From Theobroma cacao (Eukaryota; Streptophyta; Magnoliopsida; Malvales; Malvaceae): DNA of 64,000 nucleotides. Below the pieces are notes generated by a model. It searched no databases, was not told the DNA's origin, and saw only the letters and a program-made list of their open reading frames with translations. The translations under genes were made by a program, and so were the position numbers. Shown in pieces: positions 51,801 through 63,239 of the stretch; the first letter of the stretch is position 1, and every line of letters begins with the position of its first letter. Location: contig NC_030856.1 in assembly GCF_000208745.1 (NCBI RefSeq), forward strand, positions 4,951,812 through 5,015,811, in the 5' to 3' direction.

Positions 51801-52319
51801 AACCGAAACACTCCCAGTTACTCCAAACCTCTCCTAAAAATCTAGATCTTCCCCTAAAAATCAAAACCCACACTCTAAAAAATCAATTCCTGTTTCTCCT
51901 ATTTTTTATTTTTTTGATAGATTTTTCAATATTGATTGTGGATTTTCGATTGTTAGGAAACTTGTTAGGGATTTTTTTGATTGCTTGTTCTTGTGGCTAG
52001 GGATTTGTTGGCTGTTACAGATTAGGATTTCTTTTTTGGTTTCAATTTCTTTTTTGGCTTCTCCCCCCCGCCCCCTTCCGGATGGGTGCTACAGTGGCGT
52101 TTTATACCCAGTTGTCTAGCTTTGTCCTGGCATTTGCAAGGGGCCTTGCTCAACTACCCTCCCAAATGCGAGTTTTTCTCATCTGGTATTGTTGTGGTGC
52201 TTGGCTGGTACTAGCAGGGTGCGTCCACTCCCTGCCAGTACTCTTTTTTTTTAACTCATTTCATGATTTTTTTTAATTAATAATAATTTTTTGTTTATGA
52301 CTTTTTCATAGTGTCTACA
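48875..52319 (-). mobile_element. 3' LTR of a Tat/Ogre-lineage retrotransposon
   Basis: Plus-strand ends are TGTCGTAACATG.. and ..GTGTCTACA, so in element orientation the LTR starts TGTAGACACTATG and ends CATGTTACGACA. Length is ~3.45 kb including 440 N (49909-50348); long LTRs are typical of Ogre elements. A polypurine tract lies just outside the right end. Three copies of CCCATC(A/G)TACTGGTGG (near 49325, 49514, 50532) alternate with CCCATCATCGG (49412, 49599, 50622), an internal repeat also hinted at in the 30.2-32.5 kb LTR. GAACGGTGTCGTTT at 51336 is an LTR-type palindrome-like motif. Confidence 0.85.
49909..50348. other. Run of 440 undetermined bases inside the LTR
   Basis: All N. Flanking DNA is a nearly pure A/T low-complexity stretch, which probably caused the gap. 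Any frame across it is meaningless. Confidence 0.95.
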
Positions 52320-52334
52320 ACTGCCCCTCTTTGC
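52320..52334 (-). other. Polypurine tract of the Ogre element
   Basis: On the minus strand GCGCAAAGAGGGGCAGT lies directly before TGTAGACAC. AAAGAGGGGCAG next to TGTAGACACC is a frequent plant Tat-lineage PPT/LTR junction. Confidence 0.8.
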
Positions 52335-53780
52335 GCATTTCGGGAATCCGAAATAGTGCAAAGACGAAGACACTGTATTTGACTTAATTCTTTAATTCTT
52401 TTACCATTTTTTTAGTTTCTTCTTTTTTACTTTTTTTTTTTGTTGTTGTTGTTTTTTTTTTGTTTTATTATTTCTTTTGTTTTTTCTTTTTTTCTTTTTG
52501 TTGTTTTTTTTTTTGGTTTTGTTTGTTTGTTTGGTTTTTTTGTTTTGTTTTGTTTTTTTTTTTAATTGAACTTCTCAAGATTGAGGTAATGACACTTTTA
52601 AGAATAAACTCCTCAAAGCTGAGGCAACGAGACTTTTAAAAATGAACTCCTCAAAGCTGAGGCAACAAAACTTTAAAAATGTGCTCCTCAAAGCTGAGGC
52701 AACGAGACTTTTAAAAATGAACTCCTCAAAGCTGAGGCAACAAAACTTTTAAAATGAACACCTCAAAGCTGAGGCAACGAAACTTTAAAAATGAACTCCT
52801 CAAAACTGAGGCAATGAGACTTTTAAAAATGAACTCCTCAAAATTGAGGCAACTAGACTTTTTTTTTTCTTTTTTTTTTTTAAATGAATTCCTCAAAGCT
52901 GAGGCAACAAAACCTTTTTTCTTTTTTTGAAATGGTGAAAAATAATCAACTTTTCATCTGAGGTTCTATGATTTTAAAGATGAATTTCCCTCTTTTTCAA
53001 TTGTTTTAAAATTTTGAACATGGCAATTCACCTTCATTAGTTTCTTTTTTTTAGGTGTTTTAGAGCCTTCTCTTTGATCAATGGGGGATGAACCGATCTC
53101 TCGTCTTCCCCAATTCATTGCTCACAACTATTTTCTTCCTCTATCATATGCATGGTCCAATCATTCTTCACATTTTTACTGTGCTCCATTCTATTGCTAT
53201 TTCCATTTCTTTCTCTCTTTTCTTAGTTTTTTCTCTTTCTTTTTTATATTACTAGACTCTATTTCATTCTCCGTCAATTACGATCATTTTTCAAAATATT
53301 GCAAACATTTCTCACTTTATCATGCTCTTTATTAAGTATCATTCCAATTTTATGACAAATGCAATGCAATGTACTCATATCTCCTCTCTTGGCAAAATGG
53401 AAATGATGACATTGTTGGGAGCAGAAAGGCTATTTTTCATTAGAAAAAGGGAAATTTCTACAATCAAGCATAATGACAAGGAATAGGGGAAAACCAATTA
53501 ATACAAAAGGGATACAGTTCTTTCTTAATGACTATTTTGATAGATACTGACAATAGTATCCAAATTTTATCCCGAAACAGGCACATTTGTCAACTCCCTT
53601 GTCTTTTGTATGAACATCTTGGATCATGATCTTCACCCTTTCTATGTTAAGCTTTTGTAGTACTTAGACCTCCTTCGTGTCTAGACCGCCCTTTCGGGTT
53701 TTTGCCTTAAACACATCTCCCAAATTCAAGCCGCCTTTTTAGGTTTTCAACTTGAAAATTTTCTTTTTTCTCTTTTTTTT
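52335..53780 (-). other. 3' untranslated region of the Ogre element
   Basis: Non-coding DNA between the pol stop (53781) and the PPT. It includes long T/G runs (52410-52565), a tandem array (52568-52915) and T-rich DNA with no gene. Confidence 0.7.
52568..52915. repeat. Tandem array, ~9 units of ~38 bp
   Basis: The unit is close to CTCCTCAAAGCTGAGGCAAC plus GAGACTTTTAAAAATGAA. Each unit holds the inverted pair CCTCA..TGAGG around a 4-base AAGC centre, so it can fold into a small hairpin. Units 1, 7 and 8 have changes in the centre (AAGATTGAGG, AAAACTGAGG, AAAATTGAGG). The array lies in the 3'UTR of the element. Confidence 0.88.
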
Positions 53781-55267
53781 TTATGCAAAATATTTCTTGA
53801 TAGCATCGGCATTCACTGAGTTGGAAAACTCCCTTCCGTCCATCTCTGCCAAAATTAATGCTCCTCTTGAAAAAGCTTTCTTCACCACAAATGGTTTTTC
53901 CCAATTCGGTGTCCATTTCCCGCGAGGATCCTACTGGTTTGGGAGAATTCTTTTCAATACTATTTCTCCTTCTCGGAACTGTCGAGGATGTGCCTTCTTA
54001 CCATTGCCCTCATCATTCTCTTTTGATATAACTGCCCATGGCAAAGTGCCGTCAACCTTTTTTCTTCTATGAGATTCAATTGCTCATAACGAGCATTAAC
54101 CTATTCGGCTTCTTCCAACTGTATTTCTTTAAATACCCGAAGGGAAGGGATTTCTACTTCAATTGGCAAAACTACTTCCATCCCATACACCAAAGAAAAC
54201 GGTGTAGCTCCCGTGGAAGTTCGGACTGTTGTGCAATAAGCATGCAAAGTAAAGGGTAACTTTTCATGCCAATCTTTGTATACATCTGTCATCTTTTCAA
54301 TTATCCTTTTAATGTTCTTGTTGGCTGCTTCCACCGCTCCATTCATCTTTGAGCGATAAGGCGTTGAATTGTGATGCTTGATCTTGAACTTGGCACAAAC
54401 CTCTTTCATCATTGAACCATTAAGGTTACTAGCGTTTTTTGTGATGATCCTTTCCGGGAGACCATAGCGGCATATTATTTCTTTTTGGATGAACTTACAT
54501 ACCACTTTCTAGGTCACATTGGTATAAGATGCTGCTTCTACCCACTTAGTGAAGTAGTCAATTGCCACCAGAATAAACCGATGCCCATTTGATGCCTTCG
54601 GGGTTATCAACCCAATCACATTCATGCCCCACATTGAGAATGGCCATGGTGATGTCAATACATGTAGTGAATTAGCAGGAGTGTGGATTCTATCTGCGTA
54701 TATCTGACACTTATGACACTTTCGAGCGAAATCTATACAATTCGTTTCCAACGTGAGCTAGTAATACCCTGATCTCATGACTTGTCTTGCCAACATATGC
54801 CCACTTGCATGTGCCCCACAAATTCCTTCGTGGACTTCCTCAACTATTCTCCGAGCTTCGGTTGAATCCACACATCTCAAAAGCACTTGATCTCTACTTC
54901 TCTTGTATAAGATGGCCCCATCCAAAATGAAATTCATTGCCAACCTTCTAATGGTTTTCTTGTCATTTTCTGAGCTTTGTTCCGGATACTGCTGAAACTT
55001 GAGATAATGCACAATATCATGGAACCACGATTTCCCGTCTACTTCTTTCTCTACACTGAAACAGTGTGCAGGGCACTCTCGAAGATTAATCATGATGGGT
55101 TGAATCTTGACATCGGTACCAACTTTGAACATTGCTGCTAGCGTAGTTAATGCATCAACCATTTGGTTCTCCTCTCAAGGCAAATGGGTGAAGCGAATCT
55201 TATCAAAATTTTCAATCAACTTTGAAACATACTTATGGTACCGAACTAACTTCAAGTTGCGTGTCTC
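53781..55267 (-). pseudogene. Ogre integrase with C-terminal GPY/F-like region
   Basis: Reading leftwards: zinc-binding HHCC part (HEGICGAHASGHM..KCHKCQIYAD), core (GMNVIGLITPKASNGHRFILV, IITKNASNLNG, NGAVEAANKNIKRI), then KWTPNWEKPFVVKKAF (GPY/F-like) and KKYFA to TAA at 53781. In-frame stops interrupt it: after FTHLP, after SGYY (54757), after NVT (54508), after LEEAE, and after LPNQ. Two catalytic acids are changed: the first Asp of DDE is Asn (GMN in place of GMD) and the second is Lys (ITKNAS in place of ITDN(A/G)S); the Glu remains in NGAVEAAN. The integrase is dead. Confidence 0.88.
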
Positions 55268-57241
55268 CTATTCTCCTCGCAACTGATAAATGATTAAAGC
55301 AGAATCCCCGTACACTTCCAAAACGTGAATTTTCCTCTCAATTGCTGCCTGAAGACCCATGACACAAGCTTCATATTCGGCCACATTATTGGTACAATAG
55401 AAGTTGAGTTTAGCTATGACGGGATAATGATCTCCTTCTGGTGACACTAACACGACCCCTATGCCATGCCCCAAGGCATTTGAAGCTCCGTCGAAAAACA
55501 TCTTCCAACTCTCTTTCTCCTCTGATTCTTCCTCATTTGTTTGACAAATCGACATCAGGTCTTCATCTAGAAACTCAAACTCCATTGGTTCATAATCCTC
55601 CTCCACCATTTCAGCCAAAAAATCAGCGATTGCACTTCCTTTGATAGCTTTTTGGGACACATATACAATATCATATTCAGACAACAACACTTGCCATCTT
55701 GCCACTCTTCTTGATAAGGATGGTTTCTCGAAGATGTATTTAATAGGATCCAACTTCGCAATGAGCCAAGTGGTATGATATAGCATGTACTGCCTGAGGC
55801 GATGCGTCGTCCATGCTAAAGCACTACACATCTTTTTCAACAAGGAATACTTGGACTCATACTCAGTGAACTTTTTACTTAAGTAGTAAACTGCCCTTTC
55901 TTTCTTACCAGTTTCATCATGCTGTCCCAACACACATCCCATGGATCCTTCATTTACCGTCAAGTATAAGATGAGGGGTCTCCCGACCACAAGTGGGACC
56001 AATACTGGCGGACTCAACAGATATTCTTTAACCTTGTCAAAAGCAACTTGGCATTCCTCATTCCATGCCCCAAGATTATGTTTGCGAAAGAGTTTGAAGA
56101 TCGGGTCACATTTGAGTGTGAGCTGTGATATGAACCAGGCTATATAATTTAATCTTCCCAAAAATCCTCTAACTTCTTTTTGCGTTTTGGGAAGAGGCAA
56201 ATTACGGATTGCTTGAACCTTATCCGGGTCAACTTCTATTCCTCTTTCATTGACGATGAAACCCAGTAGCTTTCCTGAAGTGACTCCAAAAGTGCACTTT
56301 ACCAGATTTAATCTGAGTTGAAATTTTCGTAACCTCTTAAACAATCTTTCAAGATTGGTCGCATGGTCCTCTGTTTTGCGAGCTTTTACAATCATATCAT
56401 CCACATACACCTCAACCTTTCTGTGTATCATATCATGGAAGAGAGTCACCATAGCCTACTGATAAATTGCCCTAGCATTTTTCAAACCGAATGGCATTAC
56501 CTTATAACAAAAGGTCCCCCATATAGTTATGAAGGTAGTTTTCTCTCTATCCTCTGGTGCCATCTTAATTTGGTTATACCCTGAAAAGCCATCCATAAAG
56601 GAAAACACGGAATGACAGGCAGTATTATCAACAAGGGTGTCAATGTGGGGGAGAGGAAAATTATCTTTTGGGCTAGCTCTATTCAAGTCTCGATAATCCA
56701 CACACATTCTCACTTTCCCGTCTTTCTTAGGTACTGGGACAATATTTGCCACCCATTCAGGGTACTTAGCTACTTCCAAGAATCTTGCATCGAACTGCTT
56801 TTTCACCTCTTCTTTAATTTTCAACAGCATTTCAGGTTTCATTCTTCTCAACTTTTGCTTAATCGGTTTGCATTCGGGTTTCAAAGGTAGTTTATGGGCT
56901 ACAATGTCTATATTGAGTCCTGGCATATCTTGATAGGACCATCCAAACACATCTACATATTCATGGAGTAGTTTTATTAGTTTTTCTTTTTCCATTGGCA
57001 CCAACATCATACCAATTTTAACTTCTTTCTTATTTTCTTCATTTCCCGAATTTATCATTTCAAGTGTCTCTTGATGTGGGACAATTTATCTCCCCTACTG
57101 TTCTACTAGTCTTAACAAGTCCGAAGTTAAATCATAATCCTCCACGTTTTCTGTATTGTCAAGTTCACTGACACTTGTACCTTTTTCGAAATTAACTTCA
57201 AAACCACTGTCATTATCATCTTCGCATTCATTATTGGAATC
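55268..57241 (-). pseudogene. Ogre reverse transcriptase with two RNase H domains
   Basis: Upstream acidic part (DSNNECEDDNDSGFEV), then RT with YPEWVANIVPVPKKDGK, MCVDYRDLNRASPKD, FSFMDGFSGYNQI (catalytic Asp), MPFGLKNA and the YVDDMIV catalytic pair. The first RNase H follows (PLILYLTVNEGSMGCVLGQ..YYLSKKFTEYE) and then a second one, FFDGASNALGHGIGVVL..NNVAEYEACVMGL..VYGDSALIIYQL. This dual RNase H is the mark of the Tat clade. RT motifs are intact, but stops lie at about 57100, 57085 and 56453-56455, and at 55266 behind the second RNase H. Confidence 0.9.
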
Positions 57242-57896
57242 CTGGAAGGTAAAGGGGATTGAAATATGTAGAGCTATTATATAGATAAACAGTTAAAATA
57301 AAGGGATGAAATGACACGAATGGAAATGATTAATCATGAGAAGAGATATGAGAAATGCACTACGCATGTCCATTTATTAGAATGATAAATGATAAAAAAG
57401 CCCGATACATAAAATTCCAATGCTTTTGGGCATAAGCATGGATGTTTAGTTTGCATTACTTTGAAATTGAATCACAAGTCACTAGTAAACTCATGGTGGT
57501 CCAGTTGCTCAACTTTAGATTCGATGGCCAGAGGTATGTAGTAGGAATCCCATCCACATTTCCTGAATGTTCTTCAGCTTCCTCTGTTGCACATATTGAT
57601 AAATCAGAAAAGGCATTCCCTAAAGCTAACACTAATTCTCGGCTCCCAACGGTGGGTGATTCAAGAAAGATGCAACCTCCAGATCGGAATGTCTCGTAGA
57701 GATGAGGATATGTCATTCTTTGGATTTTTAACTCATGCCCCTTAAAGCGAGCCAACCTTTCTTTTCTTCTTTCGGCTATCATTTCTTCTCTTTCCTTCTT
57801 AGTTGGCTTATACCCTAGGCCAAACCTTTCTTCATTTTTGGTAACACGTATGGGCCTTCTAATGCCTTGTAGTTCTCTTCCCAGTCTTGCCCCCGC
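57242..57896 (-). other. Ogre protease-RT spacer, probable intron region
   Basis: Coding words LGRELQGIRRPI, RFGLGYKPTKKE and FRSGGCIFLES (57456-57896, minus) precede a non-coding stretch ending TTTACCTTCCAG at 57242, just before the acidic DSNNE part in RT frame. Ogre elements are known to carry a spliced intron between protease and RT. The acceptor fits; several GT donors are possible near 57460-57490 and none gives an obvious frame, so the donor is unresolved. Confidence 0.55.
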
Positions 57897-58988
57897 TCAG
57901 TATCCTTTCCCTACTATCTGACTGACAACCATCTTGGTGGTTTTGGAAAGCCTCGGAATAGGCGGTGTGGTTCCTTCTCCAACATATGTGGTGTTAACAA
58001 ACTCGAAGGATCGGAAAAAACATTCAAGCACTTCTTCTGTCGCTTCTACATAAGGAGTATCTGTTGGCTTGCTTATGAGTAAGTCCTCTTCCCCGTTAAC
58101 ACAGACAATCTTCCCATCCACGATGAACTTGACCTTCTGATGAAGAGATGAAGGTATGGCCCCAGCCATGTGTATCCAAGGTCTTCCCAACAAATAATTG
58201 TATGAAGGAGCGATATCCATAACCTGAAATTCAATGGTAAAGGTACACGGACCAATTTCTATCGGTATCTCAATGTCCCCTACTACTTCTCTCCTTATTC
58301 CGTCGAAGGCTCTCACGATCATCTAACTCTTTCGCATGTAGGACATGTTGATGGGTAAATGGGCCAAGGTCCTCATGGGCATCACATTTAAGGATGATCC
58401 GTTGTCAAGCAGTACCTTTACGACGGTACAGCCTTTACACTTGGTAGTGATATGCAAGGCTTTGTAATTTCCTCTACCTCTAGAAAGGATTTCTTCATCG
58501 CTAAAGGATATTATGTTACCCACAGAAATGTTCCCAACGATGTAGTCCAAATTTTCAACTGAGATATCGTGATCCACATATGCTTGGTTCAAAATCCTCA
58601 TCAAAAAGTTCCTATGTGGTTCTGAGCTGAGGAGCAAAGATAGTAGTGAAATACGAGCGGGCAACCTGTTCAATTGCTCGATCACACTGTACTCACTATG
58701 TTTGATGAACTTGAAGAACTCGGCAGCTTCTTTTTCCATCACCGGTCCTTTTGAGCCATCTGTCGATTTCGAAGGTTGCACATTTTTTTCTCTCAAACTT
58801 TGCTCTTTTTCCTTTTCCTTCTCATTCTTGAGATTCTCCAATGATTTCGGTGAATAGCAACGTCCGCTGCGGGTAATCCCTCTAACACTAGTTATATTTG
58901 CAGCATCATCTTGAGATTTAGCTATCCATTTCTCCGTTTTTTGAAACTTGTACACTGCAGTTGTAGTTCCATGGGACAACTTTGTCAT
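57897..58988 (-). pseudogene. Ogre protease region
   Basis: The aspartic protease motif VLLDNGSSLNVMPM is followed by the stop after MRKS (58323-58325) and, in the same frame, IVRAFDGIRREVVGDIEIPI..YNYLLGRPWIHMAGAIPSSLHQ, the second half of a plant gypsy protease. The upstream spacer reads TRSGRCYSP. A frameshift against gag occurs in the overlap at 58918-58988. Retroviral-type protease releases gag and pol products; this one is broken. Confidence 0.85.
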
Positions 58989-61080
58989 TTTTGTAAGGGA
59001 AGGGTTTAGGGACTTCGATGATCATCTTGGCATGGGTTCTGTCCTCCACAAACTCTCTTATTGGTTCATAAAAAATGGTTAAAGGTTTTATCTTCATTGG
59101 GTGAGTGGACTCATTGGATATCATGTTTACTGTTGACTCTGAAGCTTCCATATAAAACTCGATCCTTGATTCGTCCATCATTCTTTGCACTTCCTTTCGG
59201 AAAGAACTACAATCATGGATTAAATGCCTCACACATCCTTTGTGATACAAGCAACATAGTCTTTGGATATCTCCCGAGTCATTCACATTAGGACATTCCA
59301 ACCAAACCTCGAGCATATTGGCTTTTACCAAGGCTTCAAATACTTTCTCCATGGGGGTTTCCACTTCCCGAGTGTTCCTTTTAACATACACCTCTCTTTC
59401 GATTGCATTTACCCCTGCCCGAGCATGATTTGGCAGTAGGTTGTTGTTAACATTCTGTTTCGGCTTTTTTTCAAAGTTCAAGATTCCTGCCTTGATCAAC
59501 CCTTGCACCTTATGCTTGAATGCCGTGCAATTCTCGATCGAGTGACCTTCGATTCCATAATGATAATCACAGTGGGCGGAAGTGTCATACCATCTCTGGA
59601 ATAGAGGTTTTAATGGCTCTATGTATAAAGGTGCCACCAAATGATTTGCAACTAACTAAGTGAAGAGTTCAGCATATGTGATTAGGATTGAGTCAAACTG
59701 CACTTTCTCTTGTTTGTTCCGCCATCCTCTTGATTCACCGGTAGTATGGTTGTTTGAAGGTGTTGTTTGTTGTGTGGTTGAAGCTGTAACAGGTGTGGAA
59801 GTAGGTGGGTGAATATTTGTGGGGTAAGGTGTCCGTTGGATAGGAGTATATGGGTACAGGTTAGGAAAGGCATTTGGCATGGGTGGGTATAGGTATGGGC
59901 TTTGTGAAGTGTTGTTCACAGCTGGGTAATAGGGGTATGGTGGGTATGGCTGGTAAGGATTGTATGTTCCTCCTTGGTGTTGTCCTGAAGTGATGGCTTG
60001 GGCTTCTCCCTCTTTCCTCTTAAAAGTTCCCATTTTCCTCGTGTTTGCCGTATCACCTCATTCTATCTTCCCTTGCTTAATCGCAGTTTCTATCATTTCT
60101 CCTGAAATCACCATATCAGCAAAGTTCTTTGTGGCACTACCAATCAATCGTTCATAGTAAGGGGCTCGCAGGGTGTTAACAAACATTACAGTGGTCTCTT
60201 TTTCAATCAATGGTGGCTGAACTTGAGAGGCCACATTCATCCATCTTTGAGCGTATTCTTTGAAGCTTTCAGTGGGTTTCTTCTTCATGTTTTGTAAAGA
60301 AAGGTGATCCGGAGCCATATCTGTAACATGCTTATATTGAGCTACAAACGCCCGAGCAAGGTCTTTCCACGTGTGGATTCAATTGCGGTCCAGTTGGACG
60401 TACCACTTTACTGCAGCACCAGTAAGGCTATCTTGGAAGCAATGTATGAAGAGTTTGTCATTATGAGTATATGCGGCCATCCTTCTACAATACATGGTGA
60501 TGTGTGTGACCGGGCACTTGGTTCCATCATACTTCTCAAAGTCTGGAACTTTGAATTTTGGGGGTATAACCACATCTAGAACAAGATAGAGCTCAATTGC
60601 ATCCATAGAACAATACATTCCCATTCCTTCTACCATGCGCAGTCTTTCCTCAAAAAGGTCAAATTTTTTATGGGTATCGGGATTATCCTTTGACTCAACG
60701 GATCCACATTTGAGCTTCTCTTGTTCCTTTGGAACATCCAGATCAGGTACAGAGATGGGATCTGAAGGACTTGCCCCTCCAATTGGCCTTTGTTGAGCAT
60801 AAGTCGGTGGTGGTCCTATTGGCATCCCAAAAAATGGATATTGACCCATGGATGGCATGGGAATAGATGCATTCCTTACAGGTGGTGGTGTAAATCCTGG
60901 TGGATACGTAGGGTCTGTATTGGTTTCTGTCTGTTGAACGTCTTCTGGTGTACTAGAACTCCCTACCGCTCTCTTTCCTTTATCTGTAAATATTAACTCC
61001 AAAATTTTTGATAACTGACCCATGATTTCTTCTTGCTTCTTCTCAATCTTATCCATCCTCTCTGAATGCTCGTCCCCCAT
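58918..61080 (-). pseudogene. Ogre gag
   Basis: Start ATG at 61080 (MGDEHSERMDKIEKKQEEI), then a proline-rich part, then the Retrotrans_gag core (FDLFEERLRMVEG, PPKFKVPDFEKYDGTKCP, AVKWYVQLDRN..TWKDLARAFVAQY, FKEYAQRWMNVASQV). Two degenerate zinc-knuckle-like parts follow (CDYHYGIEGHSIENCTAFKHKV, given at 59570-59510, and CCLYHKGCVRHLIHDCSSFRKEV). Stops interrupt it at 60367-60369 (CGA to TGA type), near 60055 and at 59656-59658 (CAG to TAG type, family word ELxxQLxxNHLVAP). Non-functional. Confidence 0.85.
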
Positions 61081-61577
61081 GATCTTAGAACGGGCTCTTG
61101 TATTTTATTTGTGGAGAATTTATTTTTCTAGAATTTTGTTCTATTAGTTCAAGGAATAAGTTAGAATTTTATGTTGAGTGCATTATTATTTATTACTTTT
61201 ATTTAAATCATGCATTATGATGCAAATGAAATGTATTGAAAAGAAAAAATAGGAAAAATATTGGCCATCCAATATTTACCATAAGAAAATCTGCATCCAT
61301 AAAACTTAAATATCCGATTACATCATTGTCTAAACCCATTACATAACTATCAAAAGAAAAAACCGACTTTGTCATATTGGTCCCTAACCATCTTGAGGTG
61401 ATCGATCAGCCTCTCACTCAATTCATCCCTAAGAAGAATCTCTCGCCTAAGTTCTTCGGTCTTGTCTACCATCACTCGAGTTCTAAATGCCATTTCTCTC
61501 ATTTGTCTCAGTATCTATCGCATCTCAGCTTTTTTCCTTTGAAGGCTTTGTGTGCAAGAATCATTTCTTTCCTTCAT
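61081..61577 (-). other. Spacer between Ogre ORF1 and gag
   Basis: 61081-61370 is AT-rich and non-coding. 61370-61577 continues the coiled-coil end of ORF1 in decayed form (minus strand). Confidence 0.5.
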
Positions 61578-63239
61578 TTAGAAATATTCTTGCCTTACTG
61601 CTTCGTACTGTGCCTTGTAGCCCTCCATGGCAGTTTCCAACAAGCCGCAGTCATTTTTCAACTCTTGGATGGTTTGTTCTTGTCTTCGTACCTCGTGCTG
61701 CAAAGCATTGTTGGCACCTTGGAGTTCTTGCATTCTGGCTATCAGAGAAAATTTTGCCACGCTCACTTCCTCAAACTTGCTTTGCCACTCATCCCGCTCT
61801 TCCAAAGCCATCCGTACCTTTCTTACCGTCTCTTTCTTCACTTCTTTTAGCTCATGCTCATGTCTCCGCTTCATATTCATCATCTCCTTTTCAAGTCTCT
61901 TTCTTGTCAACTCACTCTCCAGCAGGACATCTTGAGGTTCTGGGTTTATAGGATGTTTTGATGGATTTTTCGGGGGGCATACGACATATTTCACCCTTTG
62001 GTCGTGCCAAGTATGATACCCTGTGGTGACTTCATCAGTAACCCTTCCCTGATCCACTCGGCAAGTTTTCTTCCAATCTTGTGCAATTTCCTCAATTTTC
62101 TTTAGCGTTTTCGGCTCTCCATATGTAAACTCTAACTGGTTGAGCTGGTGAGTCATGGGGACGAATTGCTCAGATCTGAACTGTCTCCGTACCATTATCG
62201 GTGCATAGCTAATGGCTCCCCATGGTCCCATCAGCGGCACCCACGGCTTGTCTCCGCATTTATACATCACTTGCATTCGCGGCATCCATGGAGCTCTCCA
62301 AGTTACTTCAACACTCATTAACCTCCGGAGATTTACGACCCACTTTTCTTTCCTCTTGTAGTCGGGCCATACATTTTCGCAAAACTAGAGGATAGGGCAA
62401 CTTACAGACAGATAAGGCTTCCAAAATTTGCTCTCTTTACATTCAAAATGGCTTTTAACCCATATAGTTAAGAGTTGGGCACATCCGATGAATCGTCCCT
62501 CGCCTTTGTGTCAACAGAAATTCAAGGATCTGAAGGTTTCAGCTAAGATAGATGGGGCTGGGTTAATGCTCCTCGTCACCTGATCAAAGAAGTCTATGAC
62601 TGACACCTCCACATGACCTAGAACCTTCGAGAAGACCACTAAGCCGTAGATTGCCATCGCAAAAGCTAGGAGACCTTGTTCATCCTCCATGTGTTTTTTA
62701 ATATATCCGTTCAAGAAACTCCACGGAAGGCATTTTGTGTCTCATTTCTTCTTCAAATGCTGATCCACTTCTACCGTAGTCATTTCTAACAACTTGGCCA
62801 ACTTTCATCGGTGTCCTATCTTCTGGGCTCTCCAATAGATCTTGTCAGGCTGTATGTGATCTATCCGGAGCAGAGAGGAGTACTCTTCTATGGTAGGGGT
62901 CATGTCCACCTTGTTAAAGACAAAGCAACGGTATGAGGGATCCCAAAACTGGACAATGGCTCGGAGCATCTAGTCATCAACAGGTACATATAGGAGCCAT
63001 GCAATGTGTCCATACTTATTCTGAAAATGATCTCGGTGAGCACATCTCCACTGTTCCCAAATTCCTACCATCTCTGTGAAGTCATTCTGCTGAAGGTCCA
63101 AGTGAACTCTCTCGGGTATAGTTGGGACATGTCCTTGGGTCAAACAATCTCCTTTTTCTTGTTGGATCTGCCCCATCTGTAACTCTATCTCATAGTCATT
63201 TCTGTATATGTTGAGCGGACCTGCCGATGATGATGCCAT
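61578..63239 (-). pseudogene. Ogre ORF1 (extra ORF upstream of gag)
   Basis: Start at 63239 (MASSSAGPLNIYRN..). Words such as MVGIWEQWRCAHRDHFQNKYGHIAWLL (at 63075-62990), LRAIVQFWDPSYRCFVFN, TPTIEEYSSLL, CLPWSFLNGYIKK, GLLAFAMAIYGLVVF, and RCAQLL/GRFIGCAQLLTIW are those of the ORF1 protein of Ogre elements (DUF7745-like). The C-terminal third (61960-61580) is a coiled coil rich in E, K, R and Q. It is broken by stops after VPVDD, HR, KKK, SLNFC and CPIL. Nearly all are CAG-to-TAG, CGA-to-TGA or TGG-to-TGA type. The role of ORF1 is unknown. Confidence 0.78.

Noticed and set aside
51345..51845. Frames rich in Arg/Pro/Ser on +
   Set aside because: They lie in the GC-richer R/U5-type part of the Ogre LTR and have no homologue I know.
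52568..52915. CRISPR-like array
   Set aside because: Units are direct repeats without unique spacers, in a plant retrotransposon 3'UTR.
54038..61951. Many + strand frames of 60-157 codons
   Set aside because: All lie opposite the Ogre polyprotein and have no family words.
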